Shown: positions 17,679 through 26,026 of the stretch, piece after piece
How the letters are laid out: every line of letters begins with the position of its first letter
Numbering within the stretch: position 1 is the first letter of the stretch
NCBI GenBank assembly: GCA_017795105.1
Contig: CP051247.1
Coordinates: 4,248,001 to 4,312,000, forward strand
Source: Planctomycetaceae bacterium
GTDB taxonomy: Bacteria > Planctomycetota > Planctomycetia > Planctomycetales > Planctomycetaceae
Direction: 5' to 3'
Length of the DNA: 64,000 nt
Program-made: the position numbers and the translations under genes
Notes under the pieces: model-generated
The model's input: only the letters and a program-made list of their open reading frames with translations
The model's database searches: none
Told to the model about the DNA's origin: nothing

Positions 17679-18578
17679 TCAGCTCGTCGATCGTTCAGGT
17701 GGACTGCTGCCCAAAATCCATTCGGCGGAGCGTTGAGCAGCTCCTGCCGCAGTGATTACGAGTCTCTTTTCCGCTTTGAGGACGGCACGCCAGCTATCAA
17801 TGTAGGCCGCTGACTGGTCTATTGTCGGCGGACTGATCCCAGATGCAGCCGCGAGAAACGCCGCTGACATCTCTGCTATGAGTTCTTCCTTGCCATAATC
17901 GGCCGAACCGAAGGGAGCTAGCTTCGTGTCGAGTCCCCGGTTAAGCCGCTTGCTGTGGCCCGTGGAATGTGACAGTTCATGAAACAGTGTCGCGTAGTAC
18001 GATTCGCCCGACTCAAACTGTTCCGGCTCGGGAATCTCGACCCGGTCCATAAGAGGACGATACACGGCTTGGCGGCCGCAGTGCATGATCTCAGGTCCAT
18101 TGCGGTAGTCGGTGACGATTCGCTCGGCTTCGGCAATGCGTTCGACTGCAGGTGCCAATGCGTCAGTTTGCGCAGCATCCGGTGGTGTGATCCCGTCACA
18201 CTGCTCGGCATTGAAGACATTGTAGTGCCGTAGAATGGGAATCTTTACCTCTTCGTCGGTCTGTGGATCGGTGCAATTGACCTGTTTCCAGAAGACAATC
18301 AGCGTCGATTTCTCACCCTTGCGGACCCGGCCTCCCTGCTGTTGAGCCTGCTTGAAGGTCAGCCAGAAATCAGACCGAAACCCCTCCTCCCAGGTCCGCA
18401 TCGCCAGCAGGAACACATTGATGCCGCGATAGTCTTTCCCGGAATCGAGATTCCGTGGCCAGCCCCCGCCGGCTGCTCGGCGGATCGGATTCCGCCAGGG
18501 GACTGTGCCCTGGTCGAGCAGCTTTAAGACGCGATCGGTCACGTCCTGATAGAGATCTCTGGAAGGCTGCTTTTTCAT
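17679..18578 (-). CDS. ArdC-like antirestriction protein (ssDNA-binding plus polyvalent metallopeptidase)
   Basis: 299 residues. The N-terminal ssDNA-binding domain is recognised by DLYQDVTDRVLKLLDQGTVPW, GINVFLLAM, FWLTFKQAQQQGGRVRKGEK and FNAEQCDG. The C-terminal half carries the zinc-peptidase motif LFHELSHSTGH and a downstream EELIAEMSAAFL glutamate. ArdC proteins enter recipients with conjugating DNA and protect it from restriction. Its position beside replication and mobilization genes fits a transferred element. The C-terminus is intact to the usual WI-L end. Assignment is strong; the role in this host is inferred. Confidence 0.85.
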   Translation of the reverse strand: MKKQPSRDLYQDVTDRVLKLLDQGTVPWRNPIRRAAGGGWPRNLDSGKDYRGINVFLLAMRTWEEGFRSDFWLTFKQAQQQGGRVRKGEKSTLIVFWKQVNCTDPQTDEEVKIPILRHYNVFNAEQCDGITPPDAAQTDALAPAVERIAEAERIVTDYRNGPEIMHCGRQAVYRPLMDRVEIPEPEQFESGESYYATLFHELSHSTGHSKRLNRGLDTKLAPFGSADYGKEELIAEMSAAFLAAASGISPPTIDQSAAYIDSWRAVLKAEKRLVITAAGAAQRSAEWILGSSPPERSTS

Positions 18579-18805
18579 CTAGTCCACCCGCGTTGTAAGC
18601 GTGCATCCGATCAATGCACACAAACTGCGGGTTGTCAATCCGGCTCAAATTCTTGCTATGGTTGTTCAATGTCTGCTCGTACCCGAAGCAGTACTTCGAA
18701 AATGCAAACTTCAGGGGACCGATCATGTTGCGATTCTGTTCGTGACACTCTCGCCGTTCTGCGCTATGAAACGGGGGAAAGTGAACTTCAATAGACGAGA
18801 GGCCG

Positions 18806-19315
18806 GTGCGGAAGAATTCTTCGGAAAGCTTTGGATTGCTGATTGCATACGTCATCCCAGGATCCATATTCCTGTGGGGGATTGGGCAGTTCCAGCCTGA
18901 GATTCGCAGCTGGCTCGGAATCAGCGATGCTGCTGGTGAGACGATTGGCGGATTCCTCTATGGGACCGTTGCATCGGTGGGGTGTGGGCTGTTCGCGAGC
19001 ACGCTCCGCTGGCTGTTAGTCGATACCTTTCATCACGTGACCGGCGTCAGAAAGTCGGCTTGGAGCTTCAAGAACTTCCACCAGCACACGGCTGCCTACG
19101 AACTGCTGAACGAAATCCATTATCGGTACTATCAGTTCTATGCGAATACGGCGGTCGCCTGTCTCTTCGCCGCTGTGGCGCGTTGGCTGACGTCGGGGTT
19201 TCGGTGGATCGAGCTGACACTTGTGATCGCTCTCTTTGCCCTCTTTCTGCTTGCTTCCCGTGACACGCTTGTGAAGTACTACGCCCGCCTCGACATGCTA
19301 CTCCAGCTGGATTGA
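18806..19315 (+). CDS. Small integral membrane protein, unknown function
   Basis: 169 residues from a GTG start; no strong ribosome-binding site, so the start is uncertain. Hydrophobic segments are near residues 9-27 (LLIAYVIPGSIFLWGIG), 45-70, 115-128 (AVACLFAAVARWL) and 135-150 (LTLVIALFALFLLAS). I do not recognise the family. It converges with the XRE regulator, ending 2 bp from its stop, and lies on the element backbone between ArdC and the replication gene. Such small membrane proteins on plasmids are sometimes entry-exclusion or toxin components, but nothing here proves that. Confidence 0.6.
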   Translation: MRKNSSESFGLLIAYVIPGSIFLWGIGQFQPEIRSWLGISDAAGETIGGFLYGTVASVGCGLFASTLRWLLVDTFHHVTGVRKSAWSFKNFHQHTAAYELLNEIHYRYYQFYANTAVACLFAAVARWLTSGFRWIELTLVIALFALFLLASRDTLVKYYARLDMLLQLD

Positions 19316-19316
19316 C

Positions 19317-19562
19317 CTACTCTTCGAGCCGGTCTTCAAGTGCGGCCACAAACTTCGGCAATGTCGTTCCGATCGCGTGACAAATGTGTCGGAGCTGGAA
19401 GAGATCGACCCTCCGCTCACCCCGCTCAATCTTGCTGACGGCTGACTGCGTTTCGCCGAGACGTTCGGCCAGGTCCACCTGCGTTAATCCGCTTTTCCGG
19501 CGGAGTTCTTTGAGCAGCCGCAGAAGAACCTGATATTCAGCAGTGTAAACCGATTTTTCCAT
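19317..19562 (-). CDS. XRE-family transcriptional regulator
   Basis: 81 residues from the ATG at 19562, preceded by AAGGCG. The helix-turn-helix is clear: LLKELRRKSGLTQVDLAERLGETQSAVSKIERGERR, then VDLFQLRHICHAIG. A longer reading to 19616 would run through the operator and is rejected. The gene is divergent from a 28-codon gene across a 96-bp intergenic region that carries a perfect 9-bp palindrome. Autoregulation and control of the divergent small gene are the likely role. Confidence 0.85.
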   Translation of the reverse strand: MEKSVYTAEYQVLLRLLKELRRKSGLTQVDLAERLGETQSAVSKIERGERRVDLFQLRHICHAIGTTLPKFVAALEDRLEE

Positions 19563-19605
19563 AACGCCTTGCCATTGGGGACGGCAGAGCGTATAGTCCG
19601 ACATG

Positions 19606-19628
19606 GAATAGTCCAAAATGGACTATTC
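19606..19628. promoter_or_regulatory. Palindromic operator in the divergent XRE/small-ORF promoter region
   Basis: Perfect inverted repeat GAATAGTCC, five-base spacer AAAAT, GGACTATTC. A further half-site TATAGTCC lies at 19592-19599. Size and position suit a dimeric XRE repressor. Confidence 0.65.
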
Positions 19629-19658
19629 GGTGGCGTTCTCATTCCAAAGGGCAGAGAC

Positions 19659-19745
19659 ATGACGAATGGCGGCGGACATCCTCACGATCAATCTCCCAAA
19701 ACCAAGAACGATCAGAAAAAGAAAGGCAAGGACGGCAAGAAGTAG
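19659..19745 (+). CDS. 28-residue basic peptide
   Basis: ATG at 19659 with AAAGGG 8 bases upstream; stop TAG at 19743. The peptide is Lys-rich (11 Lys of 28) with a Gly/His N-terminus (MTNGGGHPHDQS). It sits directly downstream of the palindromic operator and upstream of a strong terminator, so it forms its own short transcription unit. Function unknown; a regulatory or nucleic-acid-binding peptide is possible. It is too short for routine gene callers. Confidence 0.5.
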   Translation: MTNGGGHPHDQSPKTKNDQKKKGKDGKK

Positions 19746-19754
19746 TCAGCGATG

Positions 19755-19780
19755 CCCCTCCGGCTCGTCCGGAGGGGTTT
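19755..19780 (+). terminator. Rho-independent terminator after the 28-residue gene
   Basis: 9-bp stem CCCCTCCGG/CCGGAGGGG with loop CTCGT, followed by TTT, 9 bp after the stop codon. Confidence 0.7.
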
Positions 19781-19809
19781 CAGTCCCCTCACCCGCTTTT
19801 TCCGCAGTT

Positions 19810-21105
19810 TCATGCTGCTTTCCCCTTCTCTCGTTCCAGCAGGCCAAAGATCGAACGGTGCAGCTGAAGTTCTCCGGCTTTCGCGCGGTTGACCATGGCC
19901 CTGAAGTAGGCGGCCGGCTGCCGAACCGGATCATCCTGGCGAAGCGTCGCGCAGTCCGTGATCATCAGACAGAGGGCAGCGCCGACCCGCCCGAGCAGGT
20001 GACAGGCTTCCGCCCAACTTGCCTGAGAGATGCCATGATGGGTTCGGAGACGGTAGGCTGCCTCGATAAAATCGGGCCATTCCCGTCCGAAACCCATCTG
20101 CTCCCGAAACCGGTCACTGGCTGCATCGATCACCATTTGCAGGTTCACATGCTGCTGCCCCGTGTTCGGCGTATGCCGATCTGGCTCCGGCTTCGCCGCT
20201 ACGCTTTCCTGAAAGCCCCTGCCCTCCGGGCTACCTGGTATTGATTTATCAAGTGATTGTTGAGTGGTAGATTTGTAGTGGACGAACCTTTGTTCGCCTT
20301 TGGGCGAATGAATCGCTGTTTTTTCCATCAGAGAAGGCGGCAGATCGCCCTGTTTCTTATCCAAGCCCCCTGCCCTGGCGATCGCCTTCAGTTCACTCAG
20401 CAAGCTTCTGTGGCGAGCCAGGAGGCTGTTCAGGTTCGTCAGGCTGATATGCGAGCGGATCTGAATGGCAATCGCATCATACTGCTGCTGGAACTGGATC
20501 ATCTGAACTGGTTCGACATCAGAGGCCCGAAGTTCCTCCAGTGTGCTGCGGAGCTGGCTGCGATACCAGGAGATTTGGCGCTTCGTCTCCATCCATGTCG
20601 CATCGTGTTGCTGTTTCTCCTCCAGTTTGCGTTCGAGCGCGGGACGGAGTTCGGCCAGAGGTGTGAGTTCGACGCCGTAGGCATAGAGGAGCCGACCGGT
20701 CGCGGGATCGCGCTGGCCGTACCGTTTGTAGTTGCCGCTGTCGTGCCATGTGATGGCTCCGGCCTCGAAGAGTGACTGTTCGAGCTTTTGAATCTGCCGC
20801 TCGGAGACGCCAAGGTCTAGCGCGGTTCTTGCCAGAGATTGAAAGACAATCGGACGGCTTCCCTCCTCCCAGTCGACGTCGCGGGTAAAGGCCATGTAGT
20901 AATCCAGCAGCTGGATCATCCTGGGTGAAAATCCGGCCTGTCGACCGACCTTCTTCACGAGGAGCAAGATGTCATAGCGATTGACGTCCTCCTCCAAGCC
21001 GCCAAATTCTTCACAGAATGCGAGCGACGACCGTAGCGAAGCGGAGGCCACGCGGCAGCCCCCCTGCCCTACTGCAGATCTGGTATTAATCTCCTGATAG
21101 TACAT
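19810..21105 (-). CDS. RepC-like plasmid replication initiation protein
   Basis: 431 residues. The N-terminal domain follows the RepC pattern: DILLLVKKVGRQAGFSPRMI, LLDYYMAFT, DWEEGSRPIVFQSLA, LGVSERQIQKLEQSLFEAGAI and a YGQRDPATGRLLYAYGVEL block, which is a double winged-helix DNA-binding region. The middle is a coiled segment and the C-terminus (DFIEAAYRLRTHHGISQASW, AYFRAMV) matches the RepC C-terminal domain. RepC initiates replication of repABC plasmids of alphaproteobacteria and related planctomycete plasmids. No repA or repB is adjacent. The start codon overlaps no neighbour; upstream DNA carries the candidate origin. Presence in a chromosomally inserted element points to an integrated plasmid. 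Confidence 0.75.
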   Translation of the reverse strand: MYYQEINTRSAVGQGGCRVASASLRSSLAFCEEFGGLEEDVNRYDILLLVKKVGRQAGFSPRMIQLLDYYMAFTRDVDWEEGSRPIVFQSLARTALDLGVSERQIQKLEQSLFEAGAITWHDSGNYKRYGQRDPATGRLLYAYGVELTPLAELRPALERKLEEKQQHDATWMETKRQISWYRSQLRSTLEELRASDVEPVQMIQFQQQYDAIAIQIRSHISLTNLNSLLARHRSLLSELKAIARAGGLDKKQGDLPPSLMEKTAIHSPKGEQRFVHYKSTTQQSLDKSIPGSPEGRGFQESVAAKPEPDRHTPNTGQQHVNLQMVIDAASDRFREQMGFGREWPDFIEAAYRLRTHHGISQASWAEACHLLGRVGAALCLMITDCATLRQDDPVRQPAAYFRAMVNRAKAGELQLHRSIFGLLEREKGKAA

Positions 21106-21489
21106 TGATGTGTTGCATGTCCGTCGCCGCTGCCGCCGATTGCAAGATTCAGCGTGCAGAAAAACGCTGCCGAATCATTTTTGATTTGCATTTTCGATCA
21201 GGGGGCGCTACGGTGGAGTTGTGAGATCCTCGAAGTCCCCTTCGAATGAAGAAGCCGCCACGATGTGGGCGGTTTTTTTATTTGCGGTGTGAAGCTTCCG
21301 GGGTCATGCCCTCCTTGGTTTGGTTGGTGAGTGGTAGGCCGCTCAGAATGATCAGCCTGGTGAGAACAGAAAGCCACGATTCGGCTCTCCTGGGAATGAG
21401 CCTACATGATTCCTGCACAACAATCGATCAGAAATTGTCCAGCCGGTGCCTGCACAGTGTTGAACCGGCGATGAAGGCTGTGCAATGCT

Positions 21490-21775
21490 CGCCGCTGACC
21501 AGATTGCCGCTATAGGGCTGCCGCCAGCAACTGGCCTGGACACTCTGTTCAACCACTGTTGACCAGTGAGCAGCCGTTTTGACCAGATTGATCGACCAGT
21601 GTGGTTGCATACCGCTGTGCACACTGGTCAGTCGTGGCCAGCCTCCCCTGCCCCGGTTCCTTGTGGATAAGTCCCTGACACACGGATGCAGGAATTGTGG
21701 AGGCGGTTCCAGGCGTGATATGGTCAGATCATGTTCAACCGATCTTGCACCTGTGTTCAACAGTGACCAGCACCA
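21490..21775. other. Candidate vegetative origin (iteron-like repeats and DnaA box)
   Basis: Lies within the 657-bp gap between the RepC-like gene and the HTH gene. TGACCAG or its complement occurs seven times: 21496, 21559, 21579, 21594 (CGACCAG), 21624 (CTGGTCAG), 21720 and 21764. TTGTGGATAA at 21661-21670 is a perfect DnaA box on the minus strand. Several TTCAAC elements accompany the repeats. The rest of the gap, 21106-21489, has no other clear signal. Confidence 0.5.
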
Positions 21776-22347
21776 AATACTCGATTTCAGCTGCCAATCG
21801 GATCACCGGAAAGAGCCGAACCACGATTTCGAAGCATATTCGGGAAGGGAGGCTTTCTGCGGATGTGGATGAGGGTGGCAATAAAGTCATCGATGCCGCG
21901 GAACTGATCCGCGTCTATGGCGATGCGTGCCAGTTTGATCAGGAAGAGAAGAGGGGGTCTGCGGCCACTGTGCATGCACTGTCCGATCAGACTGATCAGC
22001 AGGACCTCAAGCGATTGCAGGATCTTCTGGAAAAAGAGCAGCAGGAACGGGAGCGTGAACGCAAGCAGTACCGGGAGCAGGTGGAGCAGCTGCAGGAATC
22101 GCTCAAGCTCGCCCAGGAGGGGCAGAACCGTGCCACGTTGCTCCTGGAGAACCACCGAAAGTCATCCGACGAATGGGAAAAGACACTGCTCGCCGTCCAG
22201 AAACAGATCTCCAATCAGGACCAGTCGCTGCGGAAGGAATTTGACCAGTTCAAAGAGACCGCCGGCAAGAAGCTTGCTCAGTACAAACGGGCCCTGGAAG
22301 AAGAACGCAGCAAATCCGTCTGGAGCAGACTCTGGCGCACGACCTGA
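21763..22347 (+). CDS. Plasmid-type HTH / coiled-coil DNA-binding protein
   Basis: 194 residues from GTG 21763 (a GTG at 21697 would add 22 residues of poor quality). The N-terminal helix-turn-helix (TKYSISAANRITGKSRTTISKHI, then GRLSADVDEGGNKVIDAAELIRVYG) matches the plasmid-replication DNA-binding proteins found beside rep genes on many small plasmids. Residues 60-180 are a long charged coiled coil (LQDLLEKEQQERERERKQYR). The end VWSRLWR is typical of the same group. The chosen start codon overlaps one of the TGACCAG repeats, so the protein may bind its own promoter. A terminator follows the stop. Confidence 0.7.
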   Translation: MTSTKYSISAANRITGKSRTTISKHIREGRLSADVDEGGNKVIDAAELIRVYGDACQFDQEEKRGSAATVHALSDQTDQQDLKRLQDLLEKEQQERERERKQYREQVEQLQESLKLAQEGQNRATLLLENHRKSSDEWEKTLLAVQKQISNQDQSLRKEFDQFKETAGKKLAQYKRALEEERSKSVWSRLWRTT

Positions 22348-22355
22348 TTGGGAGT

Positions 22356-22375
22356 AGGGGGCCAAGGGCCCCTTT
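22356..22375 (+). terminator. Terminator after the HTH/coiled-coil gene
   Basis: GGGGCC, loop AAG, GGCCCC, then TTT, nine bases after the stop codon. Confidence 0.65.
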
Positions 22376-22406
22376 GACATATTCTGATTGCAGGTCTGTC
22401 TTCGGA

Positions 22407-22454
22407 GCCGGGAGCGTCGGGGTGTCACCCTCCGCTGCGCCCCGACCTCCCGGC
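22407..22454. repeat. Interrupted inverted repeat in the gap before the relaxase 3' end
   Basis: GCCGGGAG-CG-TCGGGG on the left pairs with CCCCGA-C-CTCCCGGC on the right, a 14-bp stem with a small internal loop. It contains GGGGTGTCACCC, similar to the hairpin area upstream of mobC. It may be a structured site; the rest of 22348-22655 has no gene. Confidence 0.45.
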
Positions 22455-22655
22455 GCAGGCGACGGACCGTACTTCCATTCAGGAACTCAGGTCTGTCTTT
22501 GGTGAGGGCTGAGGAGGGGTGTTTTCCTCTGCGACCTGAGCGAATAAGAGACTCTATAGCAGTTTACTTCATGGTGTAACCGTTCCGTCCGCGAAAGACA
22601 CTTCGTTTCAGGTCAATCAACGCTCATTTGTGGACATGCGGTAGAGCGATCCGCT

Positions 22656-24206
22656 CTATCGATCGCGGTCCATGTTTCGGTCCCGAGACCGTTCATTAAA
22701 TCGTGTCCGCATCCGTTCTTCGAAATCATCCTTTGACGGTTCAGCTGATGAAGACAACGTCTCTCTGGATGCTTCACGTGTCAAATCCTTGAATTCAACT
22801 CGGGGCAGTCGCGGGGCGCGCTCCTTGCGGGGTCGCCGCGTTCGCTTTCGGCCGCCAGATTCAGCTTCCAGTTGAGAATCGGGAGGAGGGGGGTCCGCAT
22901 TCCGTTCGATATCAAGCACTTGCTGACGTTTCTTCAACAGTTCTCTGAGCCGGAACTCATCGAGTACCGCAGCGCGTTCCTGACTCAGTCTCTTCTGCTG
23001 ATCCTGCAACAATTTCCGGCTCCGTGCCTGTTTTTGCTTGAGGGCTTCCAGCCGGGCCGCTTCGCGCTCTGCATGGGAACGCAGCGTTGCGTTTTTCTCG
23101 TGCAGAATCTTTTCGGTCCAGGCGGCCTCTTCCTTGTACTGGCGTTGCCTGAGCCGGTTCCGCTCAGCGTCTTGGCGTTGGCGCATCCGTTCCCGCCGCA
23201 CGGCTTCGGAGGTCAGGAGTTGAAAGGCGTCGCTCAAACCGGGCTGGGCCGGATCGCTACGGCGACCAAGCAGCTGTTTCCAGTTGATTAACCGCAGGGC
23301 ATTGGACAGAGAACCCTTCAGGGTGTCCTCGTTCTGCACAAACTCAAGTCGCTCGTCCCGCTGCTGTCGCAGAAGCTCCGTCCATCGCGTCCGATAGCTC
23401 TTGCGGACTTCTGACCGGGCCTGACGAATCTGGTCAGTCGTGGTCTGTTCAATTCTCTGCTTCCGTGCCCGCTGGATTTCCTGAAACTGCTTCGAATGCC
23501 GCCGGTGCCGCTCTTGCTGTGCACGCCTGGATTGTTCAAGGCTGGCCAGACTGCGCAGGTGGCCAACCGCGAAGGAGCGAACCTGTTCACACTGGGTAGC
23601 TGCTTTATCAAGCTCGTAGAGCTGGCGGGGACGCTTGCGGACGGGAGGAGGGGACTCGCCGGCTTCACGGTCGAGCCAGTTCTGTTCACGGGCTTCCACG
23701 ATCGGTTCGCCGTGGATTTCGATCTCCCGCTTCAAGGCGAACTTGCTCAGCTTTTCTTTCTCCTTCCAGTTCTTCTTGAGCCGGCCATCATCGCCGATCA
23801 GATTGATGATCACGTGACAATGAGGATGTGCCGTATCGTTATGCCCAATGATCAGGGCCTGATGCCCACTGGCACCGATGGCTCGCAAGGCACCGGCAGC
23901 CGCTTGGACCATGCTCTGGGCGTTCAGCTGCTCAGCATCCGCTTCATCTCTTCGCCAGCTGATCACCAGATGACCAACCGGCTTGCCGTTTTGGGCTCCG
24001 CCCCGCGCGACGCCGGCTTGTTCTTTGAGTTCATCCTGCAGATAGTGCCGGGCCGCCATGATCCGCCAGGCGACCTGCGGATCGTCCGTGGCCAGATTGC
24101 GTGTCTGGACGAAGGCCACTCGCTCCGAGGAGGGCTCCTCCACATCGTGCAGACAGTACTGGGCCAGCCCGCGAAAGGACCGGCCTCGTGTGAGTTCAAC
24201 GAACAT
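22656..24206 (-). CDS. Relaxase/mobilization nuclease (MOBP-like)
   Basis: 516 residues from ATG 24206; a longer reading to 24329 would run far into mobC and is rejected. The relaxase domain is in the first 180 residues: MFVELTRGRSFRGLAQYCLHD with the putative active Tyr, HLVISWRRDE, and the three-His metal motif GHNDTAHPHCHVIINL. A DGRLKKNWKEK segment and a very long Arg/Glu/Gln-rich coiled coil follow. The enzyme would nick oriT and lead the DNA strand through a donor's type IV system. It overlaps the MobC gene by 11 bp. It is the main evidence that the island is transferable. Confidence 0.85.
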   Translation of the reverse strand: MFVELTRGRSFRGLAQYCLHDVEEPSSERVAFVQTRNLATDDPQVAWRIMAARHYLQDELKEQAGVARGGAQNGKPVGHLVISWRRDEADAEQLNAQSMVQAAAGALRAIGASGHQALIIGHNDTAHPHCHVIINLIGDDGRLKKNWKEKEKLSKFALKREIEIHGEPIVEAREQNWLDREAGESPPPVRKRPRQLYELDKAATQCEQVRSFAVGHLRSLASLEQSRRAQQERHRRHSKQFQEIQRARKQRIEQTTTDQIRQARSEVRKSYRTRWTELLRQQRDERLEFVQNEDTLKGSLSNALRLINWKQLLGRRSDPAQPGLSDAFQLLTSEAVRRERMRQRQDAERNRLRQRQYKEEAAWTEKILHEKNATLRSHAEREAARLEALKQKQARSRKLLQDQQKRLSQERAAVLDEFRLRELLKKRQQVLDIERNADPPPPDSQLEAESGGRKRTRRPRKERAPRLPRVEFKDLTREASRETLSSSAEPSKDDFEERMRTRFNERSRDRNMDRDR

Positions 24207-24576
24207 TGCCGAATGCCGCCCTTTCCAGTGCTGCCTTGAGCAGGACTTGCAGCTGCTGCCAGTCATGCCGTCTCGGGTGATCCAGATGCATGTCTCGGAC
24301 GGCCTGGTTGAGGTTGTTGCCGATCGCATTGAGTTCCAGCAGGAACCGAGGATCGCAGGACCGACGACCGGCCAGGGCGGCAGGACGGTGTCCGGTGATC
24401 AGCTCGCGGAGATAGTCGGCCGGCCGCTTGGCGGCAGTCCGACTATCATCCAGCAGCCGCTGCTTCTCGGCCGGCGTGAGATACAGACGGATTTCTTCAG
24501 TCCGCAGCGTGTCGGGTCCTTTCTTCGGCCGGCCGAGGCGGCTGGTACGGGGTGCAGCAGACGACGCATTCGACAT
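24196..24576 (-). CDS. mobC: Relaxosome accessory protein MobC
   Basis: 126 residues from ATG 24576, with GGAG nine bases upstream. The N-terminus is basic, followed by a ribbon-helix-helix-like part (EIRLYLTPAEKQRLLDDS) and the MobC signature RPADYLRELI, then LLELNAIGNNLNQAVRDMH. MobC binds near oriT and helps the relaxase open DNA. The gene overlaps the relaxase start by 11 bp, the normal mobCA arrangement. Confidence 0.8.
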   Translation of the reverse strand: MSNASSAAPRTSRLGRPKKGPDTLRTEEIRLYLTPAEKQRLLDDSRTAAKRPADYLRELITGHRPAALAGRRSCDPRFLLELNAIGNNLNQAVRDMHLDHPRRHDWQQLQVLLKAALERAAFGNVR

Positions 24577-24682
24577 GACATTCTCCAGTGACGTGAGCAC
24601 GGTCGGTACGCAGCGACGGGAGCCGGGCACGGGAACCACCATCCGGAGGCGAAGACTTTCGGAAAGACGGTGCATCGTGCAG

Positions 24683-24757
24683 CCCCCACGGCGTGGGCGA
24701 TGGGGGTGTCGGGGGAGAGCGAAGTCTCCCCTGACTGGGTCCAGGGTGACACCCTGG
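24683..24757. other. Candidate oriT: cluster of three hairpins upstream of mobC
   Basis: Three inverted repeats in 75 bp, 105-180 bp upstream of mobC: CCCCCA/TGGGGG (24683-24706), GTCGGGGGAGA/TCTCCCCTGAC (24708-24735, one G-U pair) and CCAGGGTG-A-CACCCTGG (24741-24757, perfect). Transfer origins usually lie here and use such repeats. The nick site cannot be assigned. Confidence 0.4.
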
Positions 24758-24895
24758 CCGGATGGCTGTGCACTGTTCGCCAGAACGGTCACAGCGTTTT
24801 TCCCGGAGGGAAAAAACATCTGGCTCCACCCCTGTCACCGAATTAACCGCATCTCAGGATGACCCGTCAATGACAAAGTGATCCACCGCCATACC

Positions 24896-25000
24896 GGGGC
24901 ATGCACCATGAGGTCAGCCGATGCCATGAGAGGTCATCAGGCGCCACAGTGGACCTAAATTTGTGGTTCATCCACTTCTTGGACACATGGTGCATGCCCC
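24896..25000. repeat. Perfect 15-bp inverted repeat with 75-bp spacer
   Basis: GGGGCATGCACCATG at 24896-24910 and its exact complement at 24986-25000. It lies in the gene-free stretch 24577-25214 between mobC and the PIN-toxin gene, outside any transcript terminator position. No gene is seen between the arms. Confidence 0.6.
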
Positions 25001-25214
25001 ACGAACAGGGTGCACGGATTCATGGCGTCGACAGCACATAGCCGGCCGCCGTCAGGAGAAGAGGTTGCGGTGAAGCTCTCGCCGGGCTGTCGATGGCAAA
25101 TCCGTGCGCCGCTTGCCGCCGAGTTTGCATAATGCGGCGGCAGTGCCATCGTCATCAGAAGAACGAGGATTTACGGAATCAACGCGGAACGCCGGTGTAG
25201 TGGGAGGAGGGGAG

Positions 25215-25691
25215 CTACGCGCCCGCTTGACCCGGCTGCGCCCCAGAAGACGCGATCACACCTTGCGGCTCCAGCACGACGATCTCCGCATAGCGACGGA
25301 AGTCCCGTGCGTTGAGCGTGAGCAGATGCGTGATTCCGTGTCGCTTCATCGCCGCGACGAGGCGGGTATCAAAGCTCTTGGTGCTTGCGACCTGGTACTG
25401 CGTGACCAGGGCCTGCCAGTGCTCGTAGATCGCACGTTCATCGCGGAGCAGATGAAAGAGGCGGAGGAAGCGTTCCACGAGTTCTTCGGCCTGATCGACG
25501 GTCAGTCCGAGGCCGTTCGCGTTTGGGGAGCGGGTGGCAACACACCAGAGCTCGTAGAGGTTCTGCGGCACGATCACGAGTCGATGTCCCTGCTGCTTGA
25601 GCAGGATGATCGCCTGCAACGCTTCCTGATGCCGGGCATCGGCTGGCGTGGCGATCCTGAGCAGCAAATTGCTGTCAAGGAGAATCTGCAT
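25215..25691 (-). CDS. PIN-domain toxin (VapC-like)
   Basis: 158 residues. PIN-domain acidic residues are visible: MQILLDSNLLLR (first Asp), QNLYELWCVATR (Glu), SFDTRLVAAMKRHGI and LLTLNARDFRRY (later Asp residues). VapC-type PIN toxins are RNases. The gene overlaps the small upstream antitoxin gene by 17 bp, the usual order antitoxin then toxin. Confidence 0.75.
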   Translation of the reverse strand: MQILLDSNLLLRIATPADARHQEALQAIILLKQQGHRLVIVPQNLYELWCVATRSPNANGLGLTVDQAEELVERFLRLFHLLRDERAIYEHWQALVTQYQVASTKSFDTRLVAAMKRHGITHLLTLNARDFRRYAEIVVLEPQGVIASSGAQPGQAGA

Positions 25692-25962
25692 GAGGGCTCA
25701 GCTCGGAGATTCGTTCGGAGTAGATGGCCTCGCGGCTATCGTCCACATGAGGATGGCCGGGCTGCAGCACTTCCAGCAGGTCGTCGAGCTCTCGCTTCCA
25801 CGCGGCAAATTCGTCGGACGGGGCGGCGTCTTTCAGTTCCTCGTGCTTCGAGCCGGTCAAATCCTCCTCGATGAGGTGCTGGACGTAAGCGTCGACGCTG
25901 GTAAAGCCGGCTTTGGCTGCGTGCAGATGTAGATCGGAACTGACGGAAATAGTGATATTCAT
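25675..25962 (-). CDS. Antitoxin partner of the PIN toxin
   Basis: 95 residues. The N-terminus (MNITISVSSDLHLHAAKAGFTSVDAYVQHLIEEDL) looks like a ribbon-helix-helix/VapB-like DNA-binding part; the acidic C-terminus would wrap the toxin. The ATG is at 25962. Overlap with the toxin gene implies coupled translation and joint autoregulation. The family is not recognised with certainty. Confidence 0.65.
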   Translation of the reverse strand: MNITISVSSDLHLHAAKAGFTSVDAYVQHLIEEDLTGSKHEELKDAAPSDEFAAWKRELDDLLEVLQPGHPHVDDSREAIYSERISELSPHADSP

Positions 25963-26026
25963 AATAGTTGCCCTCTTGTGTGATCATATCACGCCAAGCC
26001 GGCCCGAGTCAAAATCTTAATGCGGG

